A stretch of 64,000 nt of DNA from Cinnamomum chago (GCA_038049695.1 CP142451.1:36593501-36657500), one strand, 5' to 3'. Positions 51,656 to 64,000 are shown, counted from the first letter of the stretch. Notes: a model not told the origin generated them from the sequence alone. Numbers and translations are program-made.

Positions 51656-53580
51656 ACTATATTTTATGTTCTTGTGTCCTGGCCAATCTGAAAATTTTGG
51701 GTTCTCCAATAAACTTCAAAGAATCATGTATGAATCCAAGTATGGGGATTGGTATTTTGATAATGTGCTATATAAGAGGTTGGGGACAAGAGAAGGAGAT
51801 AAGGTTATTTTTAAGCTTGCAAATATAAGGGAAAGGAAGAGTAGGGACTTAGATCATGTCAAATGTATTAAGAGCAATGACCAAAAGATTCTAGTGAAGG
51901 ACAATGATATCAAAGAAAAGTGGAGGGAATATTTTAGCAAACTTTTAAATGAAACTATATAGGAGACGTAAGACCAAGAGAGAATAATTCATAAGCAGAA
52001 TGTACTTTTTTTTTCCTGTAGAATTAGGGTGGTGGAAGTGAGGAAAGCACTAAAACAAGGGATTTGGTAAACTAGGCTCTTCAATAAGATATTAATAACA
52101 AAGAAAATGGTGGATTAATGGAGAAGTGTTGTAATACCTATATATAAGAACAAAGGAGATATACAAAACTGTACTAGCTATCGTGGGATTAGTCTTATGA
52201 GTTTCATTATGAAGCTATGAGAGAGAGAGAGAGAGCAAAGACTCAAAAGAACAAGATATTTGAAAATCAATATGGTCTAATGCTAGGGATGTTAGCTTTG
52301 GATGCTGTCTTCTTACTTGGGCAATTAATGGAAAAATATTAAGCTATGAAGCTATGAGAGAGTAATGTTGCAAAGATTTAGACGATCAAGATATCTGAAA
52401 ATCAATATGTTTTTATGCCAGGGATGTTAGCTTTGGAAGCTATCTTCTCACTTGGGCAATTAATGGAAAAATATCGAGTAAGGAGGAACAATCTGCATAT
52501 GGTCTTCATCGATGTAGAAAAGCCTTATGATAGGGTACCTAAAGATTTAATTTGGTGTCTTAAAAAAAAAGAAATGTTCCTAGAGGTTATATTGAAATTA
52601 TTAAAAACATTTATGAAGGAGCAGTAACGAGTGTGAGAGCTACGTGTGGAGAGACAGGTGAGTTCCCAGTGACCATAAGTTTGCATCAAGGGTTAGCCAC
52701 AAGCCCTTATTTCTTGATTATGGATGAGTTAACTGCTCATATTTAAGATGAGGTACCTTGGTGTATGTTATTTGCAAATGATATAGTGTTGGTGGATGAA
52801 TCAAGAGATGGTGTGAACAGAAAACTCGAGTGATGGCGGGAGGCTTTAGAATCCAAAGGCTTTTAAATAAGTCGTACAAAGATAGAATATATGGATTACA
52901 ACTTCAGTGGGTATATACAAAGAGCTAAAACTAATGTGAGATTTGAAGCCCATGAGCATGAGATATCACAAAGAGTTTCATTCTGTTACCTTGGCTCGAT
53001 AATTAGTATGGATGGGGAGATTGATGGGGGTGTCGAACATAGGATAAAGCGAGATGGTTGAACTGGAGACTTATTTTTGGAGTGCTTTGTGACCGTCGAA
53101 TGCAAATAAGATTGTTGGGAAAATTTTACATGACAACGATTAGACTAACTTTGACTTATTGAGCAGAATGTTGGCCAATCAAGAAGCAACATGTGCACAA
53201 AATGCATGTAGCAGAGATGAGAATTTTTTAAGTGGATGTGTGGTAAAACTAGGAAGGATAAAATTAGAAATGAATGCTTTCGAGAGCATTTAGGGGTAGC
53301 ATCAATGGGGGATAAAATTAGAGAAGCCCGTTTAAGATGGTTTGGGTATGTCCATTGCAGGTTGACAACAGGGCCAGTAAGGAAAAGTTTGGCCATGCAT
53401 GTTGACGGCCCACCAAGGGGAAGGAGTAGGCCGAGGAGGACGTGGACGGAGGTAGTAAAAATAGATCTGAAGAAGTGTAATTTATATGAGGATTTAACTC
53501 AGGATAGATCAGAATGAAGAAATAAAATTCAAATTCATGTAGCTGACCCCAACGTAGTTGGGACAAGGCTTTGATAATGA
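51656..53580 (+). mobile_element. RTE-type LINE, decayed copy
   Basis: A plus-strand remnant. MYESKYGDWYFDNVLYKRLG then VIFKLANIRERKSRD and VKCIKSNDQKILVKDN are the segment before RT. RT pieces include HMVFIDVEKPYDRVPKD, LHQGLATSPYF and MLFANDIVLVD, where FADD has become FAND. The C-terminal part (AECWPIKKQH, then HLGVASMGDKIREARLRWFG) closes with the tail GACCCCAACGTAGTTGGGAC then AAGGCTTTGATAATGATG. A 130-bp stretch at about 52220-52360 is duplicated at 52340-52470. It is inserted between two parts of a Ty3 gag. Confidence 0.85.
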
Positions 53581-53589
53581 TGCTGCTAC

Positions 53590-53890
53590 TAAATTGCTCT
53601 GAGCAATTCCTTGGTTTGAAGCCAGACAACTTGACAATTGATGAATATGCTTGCCAATTTTCAAAGTTACAATATTTATGTGAACTAGAGGAGAGCTAGA
53701 CATATGATTTAGATAGTTTTATCGGAGGTTTGAGACTGGACATATTGGAGAATATGAAATACTGCAAGACCATTGGATAAGCATATAGAGAAGCAATCCA
53801 TGTCGAGTGCATGCTTAGACAGTCTCGCACTCGACAATTTAAGTCTCAAGAAGGAAAATCTCAGCAAATAACAAGAGCCCATATTGTGGA
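53590..53890 (+). pseudogene. Ty3/gypsy gag middle fragment
   Basis: EQFLGLKPDNLTIDEYACQF then FIGGLRLDILENMKY resemble the capsid half after the tryptophan motif. Stops occur near 53697 and 53776. It may be the continuation of the gag begun at 50757, separated by the LINE. Confidence 0.6.
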
Positions 53891-54501
53891 ACCCATGCCC
53901 AGAGGATATCAAGACTGACATTGAGAAGAAATTAACAAAAGATTGCATGACGACCTCAGATAAGGTAGCATGTGCAACTCTTGAAGAAGGTCATACTTTG
54001 GAAGAATTAAAAGACAAAGGGACTGACGGTGTTGATCACAAGATGCAAACAACATAGGATTAACAAACGTTGAAGACTTGGATATGGTTAGCAAGGAGAC
54101 TCATTATCTGATGGATATTAGCGTAAGCTCATTTCCAGAAAAGCCAATTAGATAATCAGAAGAAAAAGCTATTGCTTAGGAGGTTGCAAATGACGGTCAA
54201 ATCATTGAGGTTCCCCACATTGATATCATCTTTGAGAATCGACTATTGAAATTAGAAGGTTATGAGCTAGGCCAACAATTGAGGCATCTAATGGTCAGAT
54301 CACACATCCCTGCTGAATTCTCATATAAGGAGAAACAACAACTCTGATCTACTTCTAGGAGGAAAGGATGGTGTCAAGCTTTGAACCCATGCAAAGAGAT
54401 TAAAAATCAAGAAAAACATCGGAAACTTGTATGTGTGACTTTCGACCTAGGAGGACATTTACAAAGCTCGAGGTCGGGTTCTCTCCAAGACGGGGAGAAC
54501 T
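53891..54501 (+). other. internal 3' region of an LTR element, ending in a polypurine tract
   Basis: No coding domain recognised. AAGACGGGGAGAACT at 54487-54501 directly abuts the LTR and is a good polypurine tract. Confidence 0.6.
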
Positions 54502-55740
54502 TGTTGGGAATTTATACTAAAAACATACTTTTATGTATTTGTCTTTGACTGATTCACTTATTAGTATATTTTTTCTTCTCATCTAACTGAGATTTTGTAT
54601 GGGTAAATGGTTGCATTGTTAATTATTATCCATGTGTGTGTCTTTTATTCTATAAAGTAGACAAGTTGGTGTGTAGAGTTCTACTTATACATGGAAGACT
54701 TATTTGTCGGTTCTTATAGAATATAAGTTGTTGTTCACAATCTAGATGGATTTGGACACACCATCGGTACGATTGTAGCATGATGTTTCAGCAGGTTTGT
54801 CTTGGTTGAGAGAAACGGTATAGTTTTGACTCATTATGCTAGTACGCTTTGTGTGTATTGAACATGACCGTTTTTGGGTTTATTGTCTTTATACTGACTA
54901 TATAAGATTTATTATGAGTGCTTGTACTCTTAATTCCGACATAAATAATAGACACATACATTTAGTGTTTGACATTTTGATTTACGAAGGAGTGAGATCT
55001 TTTATGGGTCAATAGTCTCAGTAAATTGGATGACTACACTACATGTATGGTGCATATTAGTTTATTGACGGAATCCACGTCTTGTAATAGGGATTGATGA
55101 TATCCCCTTGATGAAGCTTTTAAGTTTTGATTATGTCAAACCGTGCAGGTGGACTTTGTGTCCGACACATCAAATAAGTTAAGTGTAAGGTCTCAAGGAA
55201 TTATAAAGATATCGATTAAATATATAGATGTCAGTAATTATTTAATCAATGAATATCTGAAATCTTAACGTGGGGAGATTAATAAACATTTAATAACAAG
55301 AAGTTCAAAATATTATTTTGAGAATAAAGACAGGAGTGCAATTATAATTCTTTAGTGGACTGAATTGTAATTTATGGAACTAGGATTCTATTTGGATCGA
55401 ATTAGGGTTTCCTGTTTCCATAAGAAGCCTATCCTTATTTCCTTCTTCAGGTCCTTATTGTAGCCTATATATATGCGCTATTGCTCTCTAGGTTAAAATA
55501 AGAACAAGAGAAATCTCGTTTTAGAGCGCAAAGAGAATTCGCAAAAGAGGCCCACCCCTGGTGCGAGTTCAAGCATAGAGGAATACAGTAGAAGATCTCG
55601 AGATTTTCGGGTTGCTGTAAGACCGAGATCAAATTAGAGAGATCTCGTATGTATGGTTTTTAATCATACTCATCTATAGTTATTTCCGCAGTGATCTGTA
55701 CGCAATATCTAGGGTTCCTGTCGGCTGCTATTTTCTAACA
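54502..55740 (+). repeat. 3' LTR, 1,239 bp, of a plus-strand LTR element
   Basis: It starts TGTTGGGAATTTATAC right after the polypurine tract and ends TTTTCTAACA. A TATATATATGCG box lies at about 55466. The TGTTGGGA start is common in Copia elements, but the superfamily is not proven. The 5' partner is not in the window. Confidence 0.75.
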
Positions 55741-56290
55741 AAACTGACGCGGGACAGACCCATGATCTATGGGTTGATTAGCCTTTGGGCCCAGTCCATA
55801 GGCCCAACGGTTTAGCCATTTATTTTAATTTATTGTGACTATTTAGAGTTATTTGTTGATTTATGTAATTAATTTAAGTTATTTAAGTTGGATGCTTTAA
55901 TCTTGGCCGTTAAATGCGTTTAGATGGCTAGGATTAGTTCTTGGGTTATTTCTTTGCTTATATAAGGTTGTAATGCCTCTTTTAGGGTGAATGATCAATG
56001 AATAGAAAAATTGGGTGTTTTTGCTATCTCTCCTGCGATGAAAACGGTGTGATGCCACTAGGTGTGAAGCCTAGCAATATTGGGTGTGAAGCGTCGCGAC
56101 TCTTCTCCTACCTGCTCCGCATCAATAACTCACTAAATAAAACCCTTACAGTTTTGGGCAAGTATTAACTATCATGTCCAACATAGCCATTTACAATTGA
56201 AAACAACTCGTATGAAAATATTACAGTTTTGGGCAAGTGTTGAAGATATTTTGTGCACATTTTATTAACAAAAGTCACTTAACAAGCACC
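55741..56290. other. LTR-like fragment, no gene
   Basis: Contains a promoter-like TTATATAAGGTTG at about 55960 and GGTGTGAAGC repeats (56063-56093), suggestive of the 3' part of another LTR. No partner copy seen. Confidence 0.35.
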
Positions 56291-56369
56291 AGACATGCTG
56301 GTTTGGTACCGGGGTATGCTGGGGAACAAAATGTTTTTTCCCTCATTGGGAAGTAAACTTATGCAACTC

Positions 56370-58520
56370 CGCCTATTAGATGTGCAGCTATAAAGGTGGA
56401 CTAGAAAAAAGAAGTTGTATAGATGCTCAAGGACTAAATGGTGGAACTTGAAAGGTGATAAGCAACTGGCATTAAGGGAAAGAGTACTAGAGGAAGACGT
56501 TTGAGCGGTAAATGAGAGTGCAAATAATATGTGGGATAAGGTAGCAGAGTGTATTAGGAGGGTAGAGAAAGAAGCCTTAGGAGAATCTAAAGGGGGTGCT
56601 CCGGCATAGAAAGAGGCATGATGGTGGAGCGAGGCCGTCCAAGACAAGATAAGAGTTAAAAGAGAGTGCTTTAAAACTTGCAAAAGGATCGAAATGAAGC
56701 GAACTTGGAGAGGTATAAAGAAGCAAAAAGAGAAGCCAAAAAGGTAGTTAGTGAGGCCAAGGCAAGAGGAGCTATATAGGCGACTCGACACTAAGGAAGG
56801 CGAAAAAGAGATATTCAAGCTGGCCAAAGCTAGAGATAGGCGGACCGAGGACTTAAACCAAGTTAAATGCATTAAGGATGAGGATGAAAAGGTATTAGTA
56901 AAGGAAGAGGAGATAAATGAGCGTTGGAAGAGCTACTTCTACAAGTTGTAGTAGTGACATACAATTGGGGTAGCTTACCATTTTTAGGGAAGAATCGAAT
57001 CATATGTTCTATAGGAGAATTAGTAGGGAAGAAGTTAAAGAAGTATTGAAAAGGATGACGAATGGGAAAGCGGTTGGGCCAGATGGTATCCCTATTGAGG
57101 TCTGGAGGTGCTTGGGGGAGGATGGCATAAGTTGGCTGACAAAGCTTTTTAATGAAGTGCTAAAGAGCAAGAAGATGCCTGATGCATGGAGGAAAAGTAT
57201 TCTTATACCCATATACAAGAACAAAGGAGACATTCAGAACTGTGCGAACTACCGCGGGATTAAATTGATGAGCCATACGATGAAATTATGGGATAGAGTT
57301 ATTGAGAGAAGACTAAGAAGAACAACAAACGTTTCAGAGAATCAATTTGGTTTCATGTCTGGGAGATCAACCATGGAGGCTATCTTTCTCCTGAGAAGGT
57401 TAATGGAACAATATAGAGAAGGTCAGAGAGATTTACATATGGTGTTCATTGACTTGGAAAAGGCCTATAACCGGGTTCCTAGGGAGATTCTATGGAGAGT
57501 ACTGGAAAAGAAAAGAGTGTGTGTCGCATATATTGAGGCGATAAAGGATATGTATGATAGAGTCGTGACATCTATAAGAATGACTGGCGGAGAGACTAAA
57601 GAGTTTCTTATCACGATTGGTCTACACCAAGGCTTAGCGTTAAGCCCGTACTTGTTTGCCCTACTTATGGATGAGATTACAAGACATTCAGGATGAGGTG
57701 CTGTGGTGTATGCTATTTGCAGATGACATTGTTTTAGTGGATAAGACGAGAGAAGGAGTGAATGCTAAGCTAGAATTGTGGCGGAAAACGTTAGAAACAA
57801 AAGGGTTTAGGCTAAGTCGATGCAAGAAGGAATATATGGAATGCAAGTTTAGTCAAAGTAGGACACCTGGTAACATAGAAGTAAGTTTGGGCACACAAAA
57901 GATTGCAGCGAAAGAAAACTTTAGGTACCTTGGATCTATGGTGCAACAGGATGGAGAGATTGATACTGATGTAAGTCATATGATTCAGGCCGGGTAGACC
58001 AAATGGAGGAGTGCTTCAGGGGTCTTGTGTGATTGGAAAGTCCCCCTCAAGGTTAAAGGAAAGTATTATAAGGTGGCGGTACGCCCAGTGTTGTTATATG
58101 GATCAGAGTGTTGGGCAGTAAAGCATAATCATGTTAAGAAGATGGAAGTTGCGGAGATGAGAATGCTAAGATGGATGTGTGGGATCACAAGGAGAGATAG
58201 GATTAGGAATGAGGAGATTAGGGGCAAAGTAGGAATAGCACCGATTGAAGATAAAATAAGAGAAAATCGACTGAGATGGTTCGGCCATGTTAGAAGGCGC
58301 CCAACGGAGGCACCTGTTAAAAGGTGTGAAAGCATGGAGATTGCCAAGAGTAGGAGAGGGGGAGGGAGACCCAAGAGAAGTTGGAAAGAAACTATTAAAC
58401 ATGACCTTGCCTACATGGATCTAACGGAGGACATGGCCCTAAACAGATTTGATTGGCGTCGTCAAATCCATATAGCCGACCCCACCTAGTGGGAAAAGGC
58501 TTGGTTTGGTTTGGGAAGTA
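56370..58520 (+). mobile_element. RTE-type LINE, 5'-truncated, better preserved
   Basis: Lacks an endonuclease. The linker (KWWNLKGDKQLALRERVL then MWDKVAECIRRVEKEALGES) leads to RT and the C-terminal domain. The 3' end is GCCGACCCCACCTAGTGGGA then AAAGGCTTGGTTTGGTTTGG, the simple-repeat tail of plant RTE elements. Defects are stops in the linker, a 2-bp deletion near 57690 and a TAG at 57995-57997. No clear target duplication was found. Confidence 0.88.
57004..58489 (+). pseudogene. RTE reverse transcriptase and C-terminal domain
   Basis: RT motifs in order: [71 protein letters not shown] and [20 protein letters not shown] 2-bp deletion near 57690 follows, then the catalytic MLFADDIVLVDKTREG. 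After a TAG at 57995-57997, the frame continues into VLLYGSECWAVKHNH, RMLRWMCGITRRD and LRWFGHVRRRP, ending IADPT. The enzyme copies LINE RNA at the nick site. Catalytic FADD is intact. Confidence 0.9.
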
Positions 58521-59500
58521 AACTCAAGCACACACCCTCAGACACACACCTTTTCCCTAACCAGCTGAGCACCAGATGGGGACGAATAAAAATGGTTTTA
58601 CCCATTTATTAGATATGTATAATGGGGCTCCTTTGGATATTGACACGTTTGACTCGGGAAGAAATATTTCTGTGGTCATTTCCTGAAGCCGGTCGTGGAA
58701 TTCCTATTGCGGTTTCTTTCTTATGAATCTATTAATCACCCATTTGTGGTCAGGATGAAGAGAGATTGGTATGGAGCAGCCCTCAAGACTCTTTTGTGCC
58801 AATCCAATGTAAGTACAAAAAAATTGATTGCATTCCTAACTGCAAGGTCCTTTAGGCTTAATGAGCCTTTCCACTCTTGATCATAGCAGCACATGTAACA
58901 TAGACCTCATCCATAACAAGGTTATAACATAGACCTCATCCATAAAAAGGTTATTTGATATTTTGTATTTTTATTTTTTATCATCTAGCCCATCCAGTGC
59001 CTAAGGTTTGACCCGTATATCCATTTGATCACATATGGCAACAATCCGACTACTAAGCAGTTTACTTGCTACTTCTTTGCAGTTGTCTTTACATGGTAGA
59101 TCACAATAGTCCACATTCCCTACATAACCAAATCAGTGCTTCAAATGAAGGGAGATCATAGTAGAGACAGATGCCTATTCTGGCCACCAATCTCCTGCAT
59201 TTTCGAGTTTACTTTTTTATTGATGAGTCTTGTAGCCAGTGGTATTATTTTCCAGTTGGTTTACGGGCGCTTACAAATATGCATATCAGTCTGCAGAAAA
59301 TCAATTCCTGCTGTGTGGCTAAACAGCCGCCTTAAAATACCTACCATTGAGAAACAAGCTAGTCTTTTGTATCCTGTCAGGAAAATAAAACTGTTGCGCT
59401 TTGCTAAAATATCAGGCGCAAGATCTAGAATCTGGGCTCGTTTATGTATTGATGATTAATTTCATGCATCTGCTGTAAGACTGCCTGTTTATTTACTCAA
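58521..59500. other. intergenic DNA, no gene recognised
   Basis: AT-rich. A 30-bp tandem repeat with ACATAGACCTCATCCATAA occurs at 58898 and 58926. No coding signature. Confidence 0.5.
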
Positions 59501-59519
59501 CTCTATGTGCACTTTACTC

Positions 59520-59960
59520 ACATTTGGGAGAAGAAAGGGCTGTCTAAAACTCTTAATGAGGCGGAGGTGGTAGCGACTTTGGAAGCTATTCATATTTTTT
59601 ATTCTTGCTTCAGTGATAGTTTAATTGTTGGGAGTGATTCATCCAAAGCTTTTTCCTGAATCAAGTGTACAGATGCTCACCCTAAAAAAATTCTTTTATT
59701 ACTTTGCAGGAGATTTAGGCGCTAACTACATCTCTGCTAGTGAGTTTTCAGCACACGATGTGGTATAGCGGTTGCTTTGGCCAAACAAGGGCTAGAGAGG
59801 GTCACCCCTTATGGTTTTCCAGTTGGGTTATAGTTTTTGTTTGCTTATGGTAAAATGCTCTTAAACCTATGCCTTTGGTTTTGGTGGTTCGCATTACTGT
59901 ACCCGTCTTATGTACTCTTCTTTTATCTGATAAAATTTCAGTTACTGATAAAAGGCCATC
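59520..59960 (+). pseudogene. degenerate L1 RNase H fragment
   Basis: SLIVGSDSSKAF and GANYISASEFSAHDVV resemble the later RNase H motifs of plant L1 ORF2, followed by CLWFWWFALLYP and an end with TTTATCTGATAAAATTTCAG. Stops interrupt it. No poly-A or duplication is certain. Confidence 0.5.
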
Positions 59961-60348
59961 TGTTATTTACAAAATAAGCAGAAGATACAGAGCATGAAAC
60001 ATCATATATATACACATCCATAATAACCTACTACTACCTGGATACCTGCCATTCCAGACTTAGTATTATATACAAGGACATGGCTAAAACAAGTATTGAC
60101 AACTGAATCCCATAGAGAACTCCACACAATCCAAAAGAAGTGCTTCAGTTCCTATCAACCTCCAGCCCCCAGCCCAACTTCCGCAGTTAAAGTTTAGGTG
60201 ATGATGCAGCTGAACAGCGTGGGCCTGAGCCCGGGTTGATTCCTTTTGTGGGGAAATGGAACACAAGTCGTCTCCATGGGGCTCTTGGAGGTAATGACTA
60301 AGATGGCCAAAGATGTGTTGCTGTGGGGGACCTTATCACAAATGCCAC

Positions 60349-62223
60349 TGTTCTTAGTCTTTGCTTGTTCGTGTTTGGTTTCTGGGTTAATCTGTGGTCC
60401 ATCTGGGTCAGCCAGGATCAAGGTTTAGGGGTATTTTTGGTAATGTTTACTAGGTTTTCTTAATAGGGATTGAGAAAGGAAAAGCTATTATATAATGCAA
60501 CTTGAAAACCCTAATCCTTTGCAAAAAAATAAAATAAAATAAAATCCTTTGGGTTTTGTTTAGCACAAACAGTAATGGCGGCTTTTTTCAGAGTGGGAGA
60601 AGTAAACTTATGATGTGAACTGGTTACCTTTTACTCCTCCAGAAGCCTTTTCTTTCTTTTTTTTTTTTTTTTCACAAAAAAGTGTGATAAAGTGTGGTGC
60701 AGTAGACTTTAACCCAATAAAAGTGCTTTTTAATCGACAGTCACGGTCTCGCCTATACTTCATACCATCCAAACAAGGATTTTACCATACCTCCACTTTA
60801 ACATACTTTACCTTTACATTTTCCATGATTTGACATCCACCTCATCTTTACTTCGCTTATTTATACAAACAGGCTTAAGGGAAAGAGGAAAAAAAAAGGA
60901 GGAATAATGTCGTAAGAATACCCTTTGATTTTCCCTTGCGTGTGCTTGATTGAATTTTCTTTTTTGCATTGTGGCTATGCGTCAATTGCAGGTTGCCGCT
61001 ACGTAGAACAAGTTGTATCAGAGAGAGGTTCAAATCAAATGGGTTTGATTGATGTGATCAATAGATTTGGTTTATTGAAGGAACCTCTTTTGATTTTGTT
61101 TGTAAGGAAGTAGAATACTATTCGAGTCAAGCCTTGTGTGAGGCAAAAAAAGACCAAAGACTGATTTGTTCTTTATCTGCAGGCCGGCCAGTTTTAAACT
61201 CATAGGGTTACAAGTGCACAACTGCAAGTGGGTTTATGAAGATTTTAAGAGAGCTATGGCTGTCGTAAAAGTCAAAATGCCAAATCACGAAATCTCTACA
61301 TGATGATAGGAAGTAGTATAGTTATGGGTGGAGCAGCTTCAAATGAAAGGGCGCTGTCAGTTCAGGTGGAGCTAGATGAGACAAAATCATCCAAAAGGGA
61401 AGACAGCACAATTTGCTCATGCAAAGAAGCATCTAGCGGCAGTCTATAATTGCAAGAATGACGATCTGAACACCAGGCCGAAAGTAAAATGAGGATGACT
61501 TCTAAAGCCTTGGAGAGAGAGTGTATGTGGTAAGAAGATTTTTTGTATCTTGGCAACTTGAAGTGGAAACTCGTTATATTGCAATGATTGCATAGCTTGC
61601 AAGGACGACAACAAATGGTAGAAATCACTTGAAAAGAACAAGGCTGGGAAGTTGGCGAAACTATCCACCGGAAGAAAAGCTTCAAAGTGTGAGCGGGTGT
61701 TTAGAAGTAAAGAAATGCCTCCAGAGAAGTTCATGCCTTACTTGGACTTGATGGATGGACATTTTGTTGAAATTGTGTGTGCACCCGAGCAAAGGACATG
61801 ACCTTACAACGAGGTACTTGAGTGTGAAGATGTTTACAGTTGTTCTCAATGTGTCTCGAGCTCGACAGAATCTTGGAGATTGTTGGGTTAAATTTCTTGT
61901 ATCTGGGTTAACCTGTAGTTCATCTGGGTGGCCAGGATCTAGGTTTAGCGTTTAGGGTTTAGGGTTATTTTAGTAATGTGTAAAGAGTTTCTAGGGATTA
62001 AGAAAGGAGAAGTTATTTAGATGATGTAACTTGTAAACCCTAACCTTAAAGTGAAAGAAAAAAAGAGGAAGAAAGCCGAGAGGCTCCTCTTTTGCCGTGG
62101 ACATAGACATGCACTTAATTACATAAATGTTGCTGTGATTTTTCTCCTTTGCATGTGCTTGATTGGATTTGCTTGTTTGTATCGTGGTTTTGTGTCGATC
62201 GTAGGCTCCACTATGTGAACACA
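60349..62223 (+). mobile_element. small degenerate LTR element (about 1.9 kb), no coding domain
   Basis: Two diverged LTR-like copies, about 60349-61010 and 61881-62223, share CTGGGTTAA.CTGT, CATCTGGGT.G.CCAGGAT and TGTGCTTGATTG. A degenerate primer site TTGTATCAGAGAGAGG (about 61012) follows the first copy, and the purine stretch CTTGGAGAT precedes TGTTGGGTTAA of the second. The first copy carries about 0.4 kb extra (60530-60930) with a poly-T run. The inner 0.87 kb has no recognised protein. Ends are approximate. Confidence 0.6.
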
Positions 62224-64000
62224 ATTTGAAAGATTTGAAGCTGGGTTTGAAGGTTCTTGACCAAGCTTTGAGGTGATGTATGGAATCATACCAAAGGACT
62301 TTTTCCATTCACGTCTGTTCATATAAATTATGTACATTTTTATATATTTTGCGTGAAAGGGTGTGAACCTTTAATTATATTGTCTCTTCAAGACATCCTT
62401 CAACATTTATATGAGTGAAACCCATTTAGTTTCCAAGAACAAATGAAGTCCTTGTTGTTTGATGGAGTCCTTTTAAGAGTTATTGTTTCTTCGGACAGAC
62501 TTTTTGACGTGTCCACCTACCTTGTGTGGAAATCAGTGTCTTCAGAAAAGCACATTATATGTAGTGTGGTTTGTTGTCTCAGCTTCTTCTCTTTCAATTA
62601 TATATTTTAATTAATTGCGTATTTCCAATTTCCCATTTCTCGTTTTCTGTATTTTCCCCAACAATGTCGCAGTGATGATTTCCACATCAAGAGAAATGTG
62701 CAATTACGAGTAAGTGAAAGTCAAAAGTTTTATAATACAGTGCAAAGTGTATGGTTTGACTTATTTCAAATATGATTTGTTTTTCTTTTTTATTTTAGAT
62801 TTTATCATGTTTCATAAGAGCTCTTTAGAAAGAGACTAATTCTAAATTTGTCACCAATAATTACTGACTGGTACATGTGACTAAGATGGTGAATGAATTG
62901 CCATTGTAGTAAGTTCTAAATAGGTTTGCAATTTTTCTTTTTTGACTTTTACATGAGAGGAATGGTAAACCATCCTAATCCTAAACTAGATTAATCTACG
63001 GTCATCTCTAGGGTGTTCCATTCCTTTGTCAGTTCTCTGCCCGAGTACTCTTTCCATCGGTTGAGCCCTGGCACTTAGGTGACTTGGTTGAGCGTGGGAT
63101 GACCCTACTAACCACTTGGCTACTCCATGCTTCTCATAGGTTTTTGCATTTCTGCCATTGCTCTTTACGTAAGACTATATTACCGTCCCATAAATGGGAG
63201 AAGCACCATTCAGAAATACGAGAGAAAGGGTGAAATGAAAGGATACATGGATTAGGGGAGATTTGAAACATGTTTTAGGAAAATTTCCATCTTCATTGCC
63301 ACTGTACTACTGGACTCTCAGATGAAATGAAATACACGCAGTAATCTATATAGTTAAGATATATGGGATGGGGTGGTTTGGGTTGTTGCACCCAAACATC
63401 CAAATCCGCCCCGAACCCATCTTGCGTTAATGAATGAAAAACCATGCCCGACTTGAACCCTACCAAGACGCTACGAAACCCGCCCCTAATAGGAGAGGGT
63501 CGGGGCAGGTCCCCTTTAAACCCGGCCCATTGCCATCGCTATGTGAGTTGTGACTAAGACGGTGAATGACTTGCCGTTATAGTAACTTGTTAATAGGTTG
63601 CATTTTTGCTATTGCTCTTTGTTGCCTATCCAGTCTTTAGATAGGATCGAATCACGTAAGATCACATTTCCATCCCATAAATGGGAGAATAGACCCCCCA
63701 CTGTCCCCATGCTTATGTTGCCGAACCATGCTTCAGGCCAAATAATGTTGAGGCCATCAGATTTGTCTGGGCCCATTTATCAATGAAGTGACCAAGAAGA
63801 TGGGATTCAGGATCCTGGGAATCTTGATCATCGAAATTAGGAGATGGGACCCCCCATCTAGATGATTCTTGATCTGATCATCGAGATCAGGAACTTGGGA
63901 ATCTTGATCATTGGTGAAGTTGCAGGTTTGTGGTTTTGCAAATAGTAGCCATCATTTGCTGGCCTGTTTGGATAGATGAGGAGTGGAGTAAAATGAAGTG
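62224..64000. other. intergenic DNA with a local duplication
   Basis: GTGACTAAGA[T/C]GGTGAATGA begins matching blocks at about 62877 and 63549. CATTGCTCTTT...CCCATAAATGGGAGAA is shared by 63157-63213 and 63613-63689. Short GATCATCGA[G/A]AT repeats lie at 63820-63930. No gene was recognised to the window edge. Confidence 0.55.

Noticed and set aside
54502-55740. Calling this a solo LTR
   Set aside because: A good polypurine tract abuts its start, so it is a 3' LTR with internal sequence, not a solo one; the duplication could not be shown.
56279-56872. 197-codon minus-strand frame over the RTE LINE linker
   Set aside because: Antisense shadow; the plus strand has the recognisable RTE linker protein.

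Overview
This window looks like nuclear DNA of a flowering plant with a high transposon load. It has GT-AG introns, an eight-exon O-fucosyltransferase-family gene and a plastid-type mTERF gene. Nearly everything else is transposable elements: Ty3/gypsy and Copia LTR elements with tRNA-Met-like primer sites, L1 and RTE LINEs, a CACTA-type hairpin MITE and a Mutator-like element (MULE). The species cannot be fixed from the sequence. No bacterial, organellar, rRNA or tRNA genes were seen.

Layout. 1-1052 is the 5' end (LTR, primer site, start of gag) of a minus-strand LTR element that runs off the left edge. 4874-9880 is a complete but decayed chromovirus with two 396-bp LTRs, a GATCT target duplication, gag, protease, RT, RNase H, integrase and chromodomain. 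It lies 68 bp beyond the stop codon of the O-fucosyltransferase-like gene (eight exons, 9949-16030, minus, 517 aa). 17334-17538 is a 205-bp almost perfect hairpin with CACTA termini. 23386-26652 is a 3.27-kb solo LTR with a CCATT duplication; it sits inside an older, broken, proline-rich reading frame (23310-28144, minus).

31279-38318 is the most interesting part: a 7,022-bp MULE with a perfect 9-bp target duplication. It carries two convergent, apparently intact genes. One is a plant mobile domain (PMD) gene (plus, four coding exons, 586 aa). The other is a transposase with FAR1-type DNA-binding, MULE catalytic, SWIM, AT-hook-like and OTU protease domains (minus, three exons, 852 aa). Three separate non-coding parts of the element, namely the leader intron of the PMD gene, the space between the two 3' ends, and intron 1 of the transposase gene, each hold an array of short imperfect palindromes (TCGGC-N8-GCCGA) spaced exactly 33 bp apart. 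I count 20 clear units. The arrangement resembles a set of element-specific binding sites. The MULE ends 101 bp upstream of the start codon of a single-exon mTERF gene (38420-39433).

39.4-64 kb is a transposon graveyard. It holds L1 and Copia fragments, then a clean nest in which a non-autonomous gag-protease LTR element (44264-47642, ATCTT duplication) sits inside a 5'-truncated L1 (43521-48426, 13-bp duplication with one mismatch). Further right are a Ty3 LTR and gag split by an RTE LINE, a 1.24-kb LTR of another element (54502-55740), a second RTE LINE (about 56370-58520), a degenerate L1 RNase H, a small LTR element (about 60349-62223) and low-copy duplications to the right edge.
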